Under the pieces are notes generated by a model. It worked only from the letters and a program-made list of their open reading frames with translations. It was not told the DNA's origin and made no database searches. Below, one piece after another: positions 45,004 to 55,538 of a stretch of DNA of 64,000 nt (the first letter of the stretch is position 1; each line of letters opens with the position of its first letter). This DNA is from Melastoma dodecandrum (taxonomy: Eukaryota > Streptophyta > Magnoliopsida > Myrtales > Melastomataceae). A program made the translations under genes and the position numbers. The stretch lies in NCBI GenBank assembly GCA_029817715.1, contig JARUPY010000474.1, positions 7,688,001-7,752,000 of the forward strand, read 5' to 3'.

Positions 45004-45757
45004 ATGCGCAATAGAGAAGTGGTTCCTTTTGATCCTGAAATAGAAAGAACCTTTCGGTTACGTCCAAGAGAGCAAAGGGAAGCCATATGCCAACAAACAA
45101 TGGAGAATCATGCGTGATTATGCCCAGCCCCATGTGCATGAACGCTCGAGCATAGTGAAGCCAACTATTCAAGCCAACACCTTTGAAATCAAACCGGTAG
45201 TTATCACTATGCTACAAAATTCGAGTTTCGGGGGATCTCCATCGGAGGATCCACATGGGCACATCACCAACTTTTTAGAAATCTGCGACACTTTCCGCTA
45301 TAATGGAGTGTCGAGCGAGGCCATTCGGATGAGACTCTTCCCATTCTCGTTGAGGGACAAAGCACGAACATGGCTCTACTCTTTGCCAGAAGGGTCCATC
45401 ACAAATTGGGAAGAGATGTCTGGAAAATTCCTATCAAAGTATTTCTCACCTAGCAAGACCATCAAGATGCGGAATGACATCACTTCATTTCGACAACATG
45501 GAACAGAGTCACTTTATGAGGCGTGGGAGAGATTTAAGGAATTTTTACGAGTGTGCCCGCATCACGAGATACCTCAATGGATGTTGGTACAAATTTTTTA
45601 TGATGGATTAACTGATGCACTTCGCTCAACGATTGATGCAGCTGCAGGGGGAACTATATTAAACAAGCAGTCGGAGGAAGCAATGGAGCTATTCGAGCAG
45701 ATGGCTAATAACGGTCATGGAATATCGCGTGCCCGATGAGTAGCTGGAGTACATTCA
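45004..45757 (+). CDS. Athila-like gag, N-terminal and capsid region
   Basis: ATG 45004 starts REVVPFDPEIERTFRLRPRE, the typical Athila gag opening. One frameshift before 45110 moves to the main frame. The capsid domain (retrotransposon gag family) spans about 45190-45620: SEDPHGHITNFLEICDTF, LFPFSLRDKARTWLYSLP, FLSKYFSPSKT, WERFKEFLRVCPHH. An in-frame TGA at 45737-45739 (a CGA to TGA change would explain it) interrupts the polyprotein, which continues in the same frame. Gag assembles the particle. Confidence 0.85.
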
Positions 45758-48700
45758 GTGGATGAAGTTGCTACCCTCAATGCTAAAGTGGATGCGTTAA
45801 CTCGGGAGCTAAATGCACTAAAGGGTCCTAGTCATCCCATTCATTATCCGTGTGAGAGGTGTGGAGAAAATCATGCTTCTGGTCAATGTTTCACTGGTGC
45901 CGAGTCAGCCAACTACTTGGGAGCCAACTCAAGGAACAACCCCTTTTCAAATACATACAATCCGGGATGGAGGAACCACCCGAATTCCTCGTGGGGAAAT
46001 CAACAATCGGCGAAACCAACTCCTCCACCAGGACCTCATCAACAAAAGCCACAACCGCAAGAAAAAATGTCAGGTATTGAAGAACTGTTAGTCAAATACA
46101 TTTCTAAAACCGATACTCTTTTGCAGAACCAATCGGCTTCACTTCGGAGTTTAGAAGCCCAAGTCGGACAATTAGCACAAGCAATTAATAATCGACCTCA
46201 AGGCACTTTTCCGAGCAATACTGAGGCGAATCCAAGGAATGACGGGAATGCACAAGTGCAAGCTATCACTTTACGGAATGGGAGAACACTTTCTGAAGCC
46301 TCAAAGTTCAAGCACGACGTTGCAACTACACCAGAAGTTATGCACAAGAGCAATGAACCTTCTGTTCAGCCGAGCCAGCAACTTTCTCAACCAAAAGAAG
46401 GTACGGAAAATGCTTCTATTGGAAAAGATAAACTCGTATATCCACCTCTTCCTTTTCCACAGCGAGCTAGAAAGCAGAATGACGAGAAGGATTTCTTGAA
46501 ATTCTTAGAAATCTTTAAAAAGCTACACATCAACATCCCTTTTGCTGAAACGTTGGAGAAGATGCTGAGCTACGTTAAATTCATGAAAGATATATTATCT
46601 AAAAAGAGACGTCTCGGTGAGTTTGAGACTGTTGCTTTAATTGAAGAATGTAATGTTATTTTACAGAAAAAGTTACCTCCAAAGCTGAAAGATCCAGGTA
46701 GTAACACTATACCATGTTCTATTGGTTCAAATTTTAGCGGTAAGGCATTGTGTGATCTTGGAGCAAGTGTTAATTTAATGCCTTTATCAATATTTTACAA
46801 ATTGGGTTTGGGGAAAGTAAAACCTACATCGGTCACGTTGCAATTAGCCGACCAGTCTCTTGCATTTCCTAGGGGAATCATTGAGGTTATTTTGGTTAAG
46901 GTAGATAAGTTAGCGTTTCCTGCGGATTTTATTATGCTTGATTTTGAAGAGGATTATGAAATACCAATTATCCTTGGAAGACCATTCCTAGCCACAGGTA
47001 GGACTTTAATTGATGTCCAAAAGGGTGAGCTAACCATGAGGGTTAATAACGAGGAGGTAACATTTAATATTCTTCGTGTAATGAAATGTCCGAATGAACC
47101 TGATGATTGTTTTTCTATTGACATCATTGACAGAATAGCAACCGAAGAAGTTGCTACTTTGAAGACGACCGATGTGCTTGAGCTAGCATTAACTTCTGAG
47201 GAAGCAACTACCGATGAAGAAACTAAGGAAATGATCAGTTGGATGGAATGCAAATCTTACATACCTAGAGATCTGAGAGCGTTTGATCCATTGGAGATGC
47301 CAGAAAAGACCACCAAACCATCCATCATAGAAGCACCAGAATTAGAGCTCAAAACCTTACCCACCCACTTAAGGTATTCATTCCTCCAAAACGCCAATCA
47401 ACTCACTGTGATTATTTCTGCAGAATTGACGGAGTTGCAGGAAGAGAAATTACTTCGAATCTTGAGGGATCACAAGAGGGCGATAGGATGGACTATTGCA
47501 GATATCAGAGGAATCAGCCCAGCAATTTGCATGCATAAAATCCTCCTCGAGGATGATCACAAACCATCAATAGAGAATCAACGGAGATTGAACCCAAACA
47601 TGAAAGATGTTGTAAAGAAGGAGATCATCAAGTGGCTCGATGCAGGTATCATATATCCTATTTCTGATAGCTCGTGGGTTAGTCCTATACAGTGTGTTCC
47701 CAAGAAAGGTGGAATGACAGTAGTAACAAATGAGAAGAATGAACTCATCCCTACTCGCACTGTCACGGGATGGAGGGTATGTATGGACTACCGGAAGTTG
47801 AACAAAGCAACAAGAAAAGATCACTACCCGCTTCCATTCATCGATCAAATGTTGGACAGATTGGCAGGTAAAGAATATTATTGTTTTCTCGATGGTTACT
47901 CAGGATATAATCAGATTGCCATTGCACCAGAAGATCAGGAGAAAACGACTTTCACATGTCCATACGGTACGTTTGCCTTCCGTAGAATGCCATTTGGATT
48001 GTGTAATGCGCCTGCGACATTCCAAAGGTGCATGACGTCCATTTTCATTGACATGGTAGAACAATATTTAGAAATTTTTATGGATGACTTTTCCGTTTTT
48101 GGTGACTCATTTGATAATTGCTTACATAATCTTGCATGTGTACTCGAATGTTGTGAGCAAACTAATCTAATCTTAAATTTGGAAAATTGTCACTTTATGG
48201 TTCGGGAAGGTATTGTCCTTGGTCACAGGGGGTCAAGTAAAGGCATTGAAGATGACAGAGCAAAGATTGAGATAATCGAAAAGTTATCTCCACCAACATC
48301 GGTAAGAGCTATCCGAAGTTTTCTTGGTCATGCTGGCTTCTACAGGTGATTCATTAAGGATTTCTCCAAAATATCGAAACCGTTATGCAATCTTTTAGAG
48401 AAAGACGTACCATTCAATTTTGATAAAGCATGCATGGAAGCATTTACAAAATTGAAAGAGAGGTTAGTTACAGCACCTATCATTGTAGTGCCTGATTGGA
48501 CGTTACCCTTTGAATTGATGTGCGATGCGAGTGATTATGCCTTAGGAGCAGTGCTTGGGCAACGTAAGAATAAGGTTTTTCATGTGATTTACTATGCTAG
48601 TAGAACTTTGGACGATGCACAGGTAAATTACACGACCACTGAAAAGGAGCTACTAGCTGTCGTATTTGCTTTCGATAAATTTCGATCTTACCTTGTGGGT

Positions 48701-50244
48701 TCGAAAGTCATAGTGTTCACAGATCACGCCGCGATCAAGTACTTGATTGAGAAAAAGGATGCAAAACCACGATTGATAAGATGGGTTCTCTCACTATAAG
48801 AATTCGATCTCGAAATCAAGGACAGAAAAGGAACAGAGAATCAAGTAGCTAATCACTTGTCAAGGCTAGATGGTCAAAGCGACACCAAGCTCAACCAGGT
48901 AGCTATAAATGAATCTTTTCCCGATGAACAGCTGCTCTCGGTTAGTCACACGCAAGTTCCGTGGTATGCAGATTTTGTTAATTTTCTTGTTTCGAATTTC
49001 ATACCCACTGATTTGAATACGCAACAAAAGAAGAGGTTTTTACATGATGTTAAGAATTATGTGTGGGATGAACCGTTCTTGTTCAAGCAATGTGCAGATC
49101 AGATTCTTAGAAGATGCATACCTGAAGAAGAATGGGACCAAATTTTGTGGCAATGTCATTCATCACCTTACGGCGGACATTTTGGAGGAGATAAAACAGC
49201 TGCTCGAATTTTACAATCAGGTTTCTTTTGGCCTTCTTTATTTAAGGATGCTTATAATTTTGTTGCTAAATGTGACAGATGCTAACGAACGGGAAACATA
49301 TCAAGGAGACAGGAGATGCCCTTAAACAACATTCTGGAGGTAGAGATTTTCGATGTTTGGGGTATTGATTTTATGGGACCATTTGTTTCGTCCTTCAAAA
49401 ATCGTTATATTTTAGTTGCTGTGGATTACGTGTCTAAATGGGTTGAAGCGAAAGCTTTGCCCACTAACGAGGCTAAAACAGTGGTTGAGTTTTTGAAGAA
49501 GCAGGTGTTTACAAGGTTCGGTACCCCAAGAGCAATCATCAGTGATGGGGGATCTCACTTTTGCAATAAACAAGTCGCCAATTTGTTGAACAAGTATGGA
49601 ATAAATCACAAGGTTGCTCTAGCATACCATCCTCAGACTAGTGGGCAAGTGGAAGTATCAAATCGAGAAATTAAGAGAATTCTCGAGAAAACAGTAAGCA
49701 CATCACGGAAGGATTGGGCACTGAAGCTAGAGGATGCATTGTGGGCTTATCGAACGGCTTACAAAACGCCAATTGGAATGTCCCCGTTTAAGCTAGTTTA
49801 TGGGAAAGCATGTCACTTGCCGGTGGAATTGGAGCACAAAGCATTCTGGGCGATTAAGAAATTGAATTTTGATCTCGAGAAGGCTGGACAGAAGAGGTTG
49901 CTCCAATTGAACGAACTTGATGAATTTCGGCTTCAAGCATATGAAAACGCGAGGATCTATAAGGAGAAGACGAAACAATGGCATGATAAGAAGATCACTG
50001 AGCGGAAATTTGAGCCTGGACAACAAGTATTGCTCTTCAATTCCAGACTACGATTATTCCACGAAAGCTCAAATCACAATGGTCTGGACCATTTCAGGTA
50101 GTTTAGGTATTCCCCAATGGTGCCGTAGAAATACGAAATTCAAGTTTAGAACATACATTCAAGGTCAATGGACAGAGGCTGAAACACTATTGGGGAGGAA
50201 ACGTTGAAAGGACAGTTGTCGCGACAACATTGAGAGACACGTGA
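45758..50244 (+). CDS. Athila-like gag tail and pol (protease, RT, RNase H, integrase)
   Basis: One frame runs from 45740 to about 50062. Gag zinc knuckle: [13 protein letters not shown] (about 45850). Protease: [13 protein letters not shown] near 46744-46782. [42 protein letters not shown] near 48076-48110. RNase [17 protein letters not shown] near 48515. Integrase: HHCC finger ending CDRC at 49282, core [30 protein letters not shown], then the C-terminal region. Four in-frame stops (48347-48349 TGA, 48797-48799 TAA, 49283-49285 TAA, 50104-50106 TAG) and a one-base loss near 50062 break it. The final in-frame TGA is at 50242-50244. All four stops can be explained as C to T. Confidence 0.85.
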
Positions 50245-50383
50245 TGGATATCAAGAGTCGAGCCGTAGACTATAAACCAAGCGCATCTTGGAAGGCAACC
50301 CAACTTATTTTATTTGTTTTTATTTCTTTTGTTTTATTAGGTGAAAAGGTAGCGGGGGATGCAAGAGCAAACACCAAGATCGT

Positions 50384-50582
50384 GCAGCTATACCAAAATC
50401 TCGTGCAGCTGCACCGCTTGGACCTCCAAGGCACAGAAACTTTGTGCAGCTGCACCAAAATCTTGTGCAGCTGCACCACGCGGACCTCGAATGCACAGAA
50501 ACTTTGTGCAGCTGCACGAAAATTTGGTGCAGCTTCACCGCTTGGAACACAAAATGCACATAAACTTTGTGCAGCTGCACGA
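50384..50582. repeat. Array of palindromic GTGCAGCTGCAC units
   Basis: The 12-bp self-complementary GTGCAGCTGCAC, or one- to two-base variants, occurs seven times with alternating about 20- and 40-bp spacing. Shared spacers include CAGAAACTTT and CGCTTGGA. It lies in the untranslated region after pol. It makes a meaningless open frame on both strands. Confidence 0.9.
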
Positions 50583-50602
50583 GTGCATCGAAGATTATTA
50601 AA

Positions 50603-50632
<30 letters not shown>
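50603..50632. repeat. (AAT)n microsatellite
   Basis: About ten AAT units inside the noncoding tail of element 4. Confidence 0.9.
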
Positions 50633-50636
<4 letters not shown>

Positions 50637-51869
50637 TAAGAAAACCAATTCGGACCATTATGCTAGACAACCCTAATCATTTTTCTTTCTTGTGACAGGG
50701 AAGAGCTATAGCCACCACCTCCGTCGCCCTCTCGAGCCACAGCCGCCGAGGATGCAGATTCAAATGATACAATGTAGTTTTACACCGAGGCATTCGGTAG
50801 CTACACATCGACGCATCCCGATCACTGACATATCCTGGTACTCTCGTTTTCTACTCGTCTTATCTTAAGCATCGAGGACGTTGCTCTGGTTAGGTTTGGG
50901 GGTGTGGTGTGGTGTTGTTTGTTATTGACTTTTGAGGGTGAGTCCTGTTTAGGTCTTATTTTCATCTTTTGGGTCGTTTTTCCTCGACGGAACCGTAGAA
51001 AGTTGATGTGGAATGTCTGTTTTCGATGATGAGCATATGGGTTGCATTCTTCAAGTGTGGAAAGATGAAATTCTTTGCTTAGTATGCTAAAATTTATCGT
51101 TTAATTTTGAAAAGATCTCCTAGTAGGAAGTGTGCTTAGCAGCAACAGGTTACATCTCCTTAGAATGCATGGTGACTAGTGACGAGTAGAGTAGTTTGAA
51201 TTATCTCTTAAAACGACGTCTTTGGTCAATGTGCCAAAAAAAAAGAAAAAAAAAGAAAAAAAAAAGAAAAAGAAAATTTGAGGTTGCCAAGGCTCTGAGT
51301 ACCAATGTTCAGATTTAAGGAAAAAAAAAGAAGAGAGAAAAAGATATTACCTGAATATGTGTTTGTGGTGTGAGTCTTTCGTGCTAGCTTGAGTGATTGA
51401 TCCGAGGGGTGCTTTATCACCTAATGGCTTGATTCAACTGAATCGGGAGTCTTTGGTCGAGAGCTTGCTACATAAGCTTTAGCCGGAATCAGATGAACAT
51501 TTAGAGTCGTGCAATCTGAAAAAAAAAAAATCAATAAATAAATGATGAAGTTGTTAAAAAGTTGGAAAACCTTAGATAAGTGAATAGAGATGGTTGTTGT
51601 GATCTTTCCGAGTTACCGGTTGACATGAGCTATTTGAAGTGTATGCTTGTTAATGTTGAGTGTACAACCTGCTGGGACGAAGATATTGTGTTTTAAAGCC
51701 TTTAATTGAGCATGTTAGGTAGTGAATGGAATCTAGATACATGAAGAGGATGCACCCATTTCTGAGAATGTTCTAAAAGATGCTTCTACGTTTGACGGAC
51801 TTGGGGTGGTTTTTAATTTTAATTTTCTTTATCTTTGCTCGGGACTAGCAAAATGTAGGTTTGGGGGTG
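50633..51869. other. Noncoding tail of element 4 before the 3' LTR
   Basis: No envelope-like or other ORF is supported. It holds an A/G-rich run (51237-51275) and ends in the polypurine stretch before the LTR. Confidence 0.5.
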
Positions 51870-53119
51870 TGATAACTCTTTGAAAGTAGAGTTATTTAGG
51901 GCAATTTCATACTTAGATTTTGTTAGATTTGTGAAATATTGTGTTCATTGCATAATATTCCTGGCTATTTCACATTATTCCCGAGAAACGGATTACTGCC
52001 GTGTTTTCTGGTCTATTTCAGGATAAATATGAAGAAAATGGGACCTCGGCGTAATTATGAAGACTATGTGCAAAGGGAAGATCTGTGGATGCTCTTGCAA
52101 GACCTAAAGCTACAATGGGGAGAAATTAGAAGATTTTCTTTCCTTATTTTCTGAGATTCTCTAGGTTTATTTGGGGATTATAAAAACATTTTATTTTTAC
52201 CTAGAGAAAGACGGATGAGGCTGGTGGTAACAAGAAGCCGTCGACAGATACTTTGGTAGTTTTTCTTTTAGTTTTCTTTATGTCGTTTTCATTGTTTACG
52301 ATGGATCTGATGTTTTCGTTTACTTCGGTTATGAACTAATTTTCTTTGCATAGGGTTAAGATGGATCTTGACGATTAGTCAAGAGTCTATCTCTTTTGAC
52401 ACACTTGAATGATTTTAGTTTGATTATCCTAGGGTTAAGATGGATCTTGACGATTAGTCAAGAGTCTATCTCTTTTGACATACTTGGATGATTTTGGTTT
52501 GATTATTCCTGTTCGTTCTTAATGCCTTTTTATTGCCTGATCACTAATAGGATTGAATAGTGAATTTAGGTGAACTCGGAAGGGGAATCCTAGATTAAGC
52601 ACAAGAAGAGGAATAACCTAGGGTAAACTTAGTCGGAAGACAGGATTATTAACGAGCGGGATAGGAATATACCCAATCGTCCTAAGTAATCGAATTTGAA
52701 TTGATTCTTAAGGGCCACTCGATAGTTAATCTACCTAGGAATAGAGTGATTACTATTTACAGAGATGTACGTTCTTATGACCTCGGGAGGGGCGTAGGAA
52801 GATAACCGAATTCCAGATTATCCACCAGATCATCTTAAGCGTGTTGATCGAGATATGACTTGCGATTAATTGTCCGGTGAAATCGTCGCCCTAGATGCTT
52901 TTCTCATTTGACTCTTAATCCAATTTACTTACTCGTTTTCTTTAGTTTTACATTTAGTTTGATTAATTCTCAACTCGCTTAGTTGGATAATAGAGATTGA
53001 AAGTATTTTAATAATTGGGAGAAGTTTAGATCAGTCCTCGTGGGAACGATATCTTACTTACACTTTATTACTTGTACGATCGCGTGCACTTGCGTGGTGA
53101 ATACGTTTTCGACGTGACA
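51870..53119 (+). repeat. 3' LTR of element 4 (1250 bp)
   Basis: Same ends as the 5' LTR but longer. It has about 150 bp unique sequence (52206-52352) and a 79-bp tandem duplication (52353-52431 and 52432 onward, GGGTTAAGATGGATCTTGACG...). Confidence 0.95.
52353..52508. repeat. 79-bp tandem duplication in 3' LTR
   Basis: Two near-identical units start GGGTTAAGATGG at 52353 and 52432; the 5' LTR has a single partial unit. Confidence 0.85.
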
Positions 53120-53124
53120 CAAGT
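53120..53124. repeat. Target-site duplication (right), Athila-like element 4
   Basis: CAAGT, identical to 43863-43867. Confidence 0.9.
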
Positions 53125-54188
53125 CCACAATTTGATGCCGCTGGATGGGACTGACCTGGTGTCTCCTACAGGGGATTGCTGGGTTGAGTTGCCTTCAACT
53201 ATAGCTTGAAACCAATTGCCGCTACTGTTGTATTCCCGCTTCTTAGGCTTCCAACCTGGTGGCTTGCCATATAACGCCCAACATGAGTCCCTGGTGTGGC
53301 TATTTCGTTTGTAATTATCGCACCAAGGTCGAGTGTGCCCTTGTGATAAAGCGTCGGGTCTAGGCGATGGTAGTCCATGTATTCATTTGTTGCATTTCGG
53401 CTAAGAAGCAACCAGACATGTGGAATCGTCAGTCTAGGCGTGTGTCGGATTCATGGAACGAAGCATTGTTGTCCATCGTGACTCCTTTCGACGGATCTCA
53501 CTAAAAACATCAGCGGGAGACGACATCAAATGCTGGGAAAGCAACCTTGCGCAAGTATCATCAAAGATGTTGTCCAATCTGGCCAAAAATTCGAACACCC
53601 TTTCTCGTTACCCCTTTGAACGTTGAAGGCTTGCATCGTGAAGAGCATCCCATTGATCGTCTATGTGGGAATCAAGGTCATGTCACAACGATTCTAATTC
53701 ATTACAATATTCCACCACTTCACGACCTATTTGATGCGCCTTCAGAGGTGAATCTTGATGTTATAGATTGGCAACATCATATCTATCTGCATATGCGCTA
53801 TGAACTGAATCTCACACTTCTCTCGCCGTGAAAGAGTATACATGAGTGTCTCCAATGTTAGAGATCATGGAATTGACTAGCCATACTCATAGCGTGTTCC
53901 GCCTCCCATCTTGATTGGAGACGCTCGTCCAGTGGCGGTGATCCAAGAATATGATCTAGATGCTCCTTCCCCTTGAGAAGGGGTCGGATGTTTTGGGACC
54001 ATTGTCTGAAATTTTTCCTATTCACCTTATCATTGAGAATCTAAAGGAAAGTAGTATCAAATGTTAAGGAATTTGGAAGAAGCAGATGGTCAAGGCGCTG
54101 AGTACCCTAACTCGTTGAGTCGGATTCTTCCATGAACGGCAGCGAAAGGTTGAAGAAGAATTAGGCAGAGAATCTCCGCTCTGATACT
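53125..54188 (-). pseudogene. Ty1/copia remnant 3, gag part (right of the Athila insertion)
   Basis: Read on minus, a PBS-like AGTATCAGAGC (54178-54188) is followed by copia gag debris: NRKNFRQWSQNIRPLLKGK (about 54030-53970), RLQSRWEAEHAMS, and later HTRDSCWALYGKPPGWKPK (about 53300-53250), a zinc-knuckle region typical of copia gag. Frames are broken by several stops. It joins with 42890-43862 once the Athila element is removed. Confidence 0.75.
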
Positions 54189-54382
54189 TGTTGAAAGAAC
54201 GAATTAATTGAATCCCCATTCGACAATACAAGATTGATACAAGAGAATGTATATATACAAGTCTCATTTCCTGGGTTTTCTAAAATAGTTTTTCCTATAA
54301 ATAGAGATTCATGCTCCTCCGTAATTGCAAAGAAATCAAATCATCCTAAATATGTAAATGAAATATACTACATCCAACAACA
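54189..54382 (-). repeat. 5' LTR of copia remnant 3 (about 194 bp)
   Basis: On + TGTTGAAAG... to ...CAACAACA, adjoining the PBS-like site. The matching 3' LTR was not found near 42.9 kb. Confidence 0.6.
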
Positions 54383-55538
54383 ATATTTTAGAATGTTATA
54401 GCCCAAAGACATATAATGTATGTTAGGTCTAGAAGCGATAAACCCCATAAAGGAATCAATCATGCTTTTGTAGAGCTTGTGATCTACTTCATGACAATTT
54501 TCGTCTTTATCTATCGTGACACTTATAGCACTATTGGAGTCGACAAAGTTTTATAGAGTCTTCTAAGCCATCTTCAAAAGCTGCGAGATTTTTTTTGGGT
54601 ACAAGAACTACCTCAATTCGTTGAATTTGCAATCAAATTATTTTGAAATTAATAGAATAATAATTTACGCAAAAACTCACATTTTTTTATAATTTCAGGA
54701 TAATTATGCCGTTAAGAAAATTGGATTGGTAAATTTGGATTAGACTTGTTACGAAAGGCATTTCTCAAATGAATTTGTTTTCCGAAAATGGGAAGTATAT
54801 TTTAAAACAGAAAAAGGGCAGTATTGATAAATATACACTAAATTTATTTGACGGACACTTCTAATTAATTTATCGAGGGAAGCATGACAAAATAAAATGT
54901 AGAGGCAAAAATTTACAGCCTCTGATTTCAGCATTAATTTTTTTCTTAACTCAATGTATCTTATTCTATTCTAACATTTTTAAAATTTTCATTAAACGTA
55001 AAGATTAATAGTCGAACACTTTCACAATTTAAAACGTTGAATCTAAACTTATATAAATTTTTTAAATGAGTTTTAGATTAAGTTTTCTTTATTTGGCATC
55101 CAAATATCTTTTAAATAGAACTTTCATTATAAAAATTTTTTAGATTTTAACTTATTTTAATACGTATAGAATAAAGCCCAGTGATAATTTTATTTTAATA
55201 ATTAAAAAATAAAATAAATTCAGCGATTTCATAAATCTGGGATATGGGTAAAACTCGTCGGAGATTCGTAGTCCGTAAAATAATTTCTTTAATGGGATAA
55301 TAAATACAACGATTTTCATAAATTATTTTAAAAATTATTATACTACCGAACAAGGATTAAACTCTTGAGCTTCGGTCGAAAATGAGACCAAATCGTTTCG
55401 CCCTTCCTCGGAACCTCCGGAGGATGGGGGTCCGGTTCCACCAAAACTACATCGTTTTTCAAGGGATTCACAAACCCAAATAACCCACGCCCAACTCGAG
55501 CGCCCCCTCTCCTACCGGCGGCGCGTGCCGAACCCACA
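54383..55538. other. AT-rich intergenic region and presumed 5' flank of the next gene
   Basis: No gene seen. From about 55370 the base composition turns C-rich, which suggests the promoter or 5' UTR of the gene starting at 55539. Confidence 0.4.

Larger units (their letters stand above)
43868..53119 (+). mobile_element. Athila-like Ty3/gypsy element 4, complete with LTRs
   Basis: 5' LTR 43868-44876, PBS 44883-44900, gag-pol 45004-50244, a noncoding tail with palindrome array, a polypurine stretch (GGTTTGGGGGTG, about 51859-51869), 3' LTR 51870-53119 and CAAGT duplications. The PBS type, the protease motif CDLGAS, FMDDFSV in RT and the absence of a chromodomain fit the Athila lineage. No envelope-like ORF is recognisable after pol. 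It sits inside copia remnant 3. Confidence 0.95.

Noticed and set aside
45758..50244. Integrated plant pararetrovirus (caulimovirus)
   Set aside because: Integrase follows RNase H and the unit has LTRs and target duplications, so it is a Ty3/gypsy element.
50384..50582. CRISPR-like array
   Set aside because: Units are 12-bp palindromes with similar spacers, in a plant retrotransposon with no cas genes.
50241..50639. 132-codon open frame after Athila pol as an envelope-like gene
   Set aside because: It is made of the palindrome array and the AAT run; both strands are open there for the same reason, and no membrane or signal features stand out.
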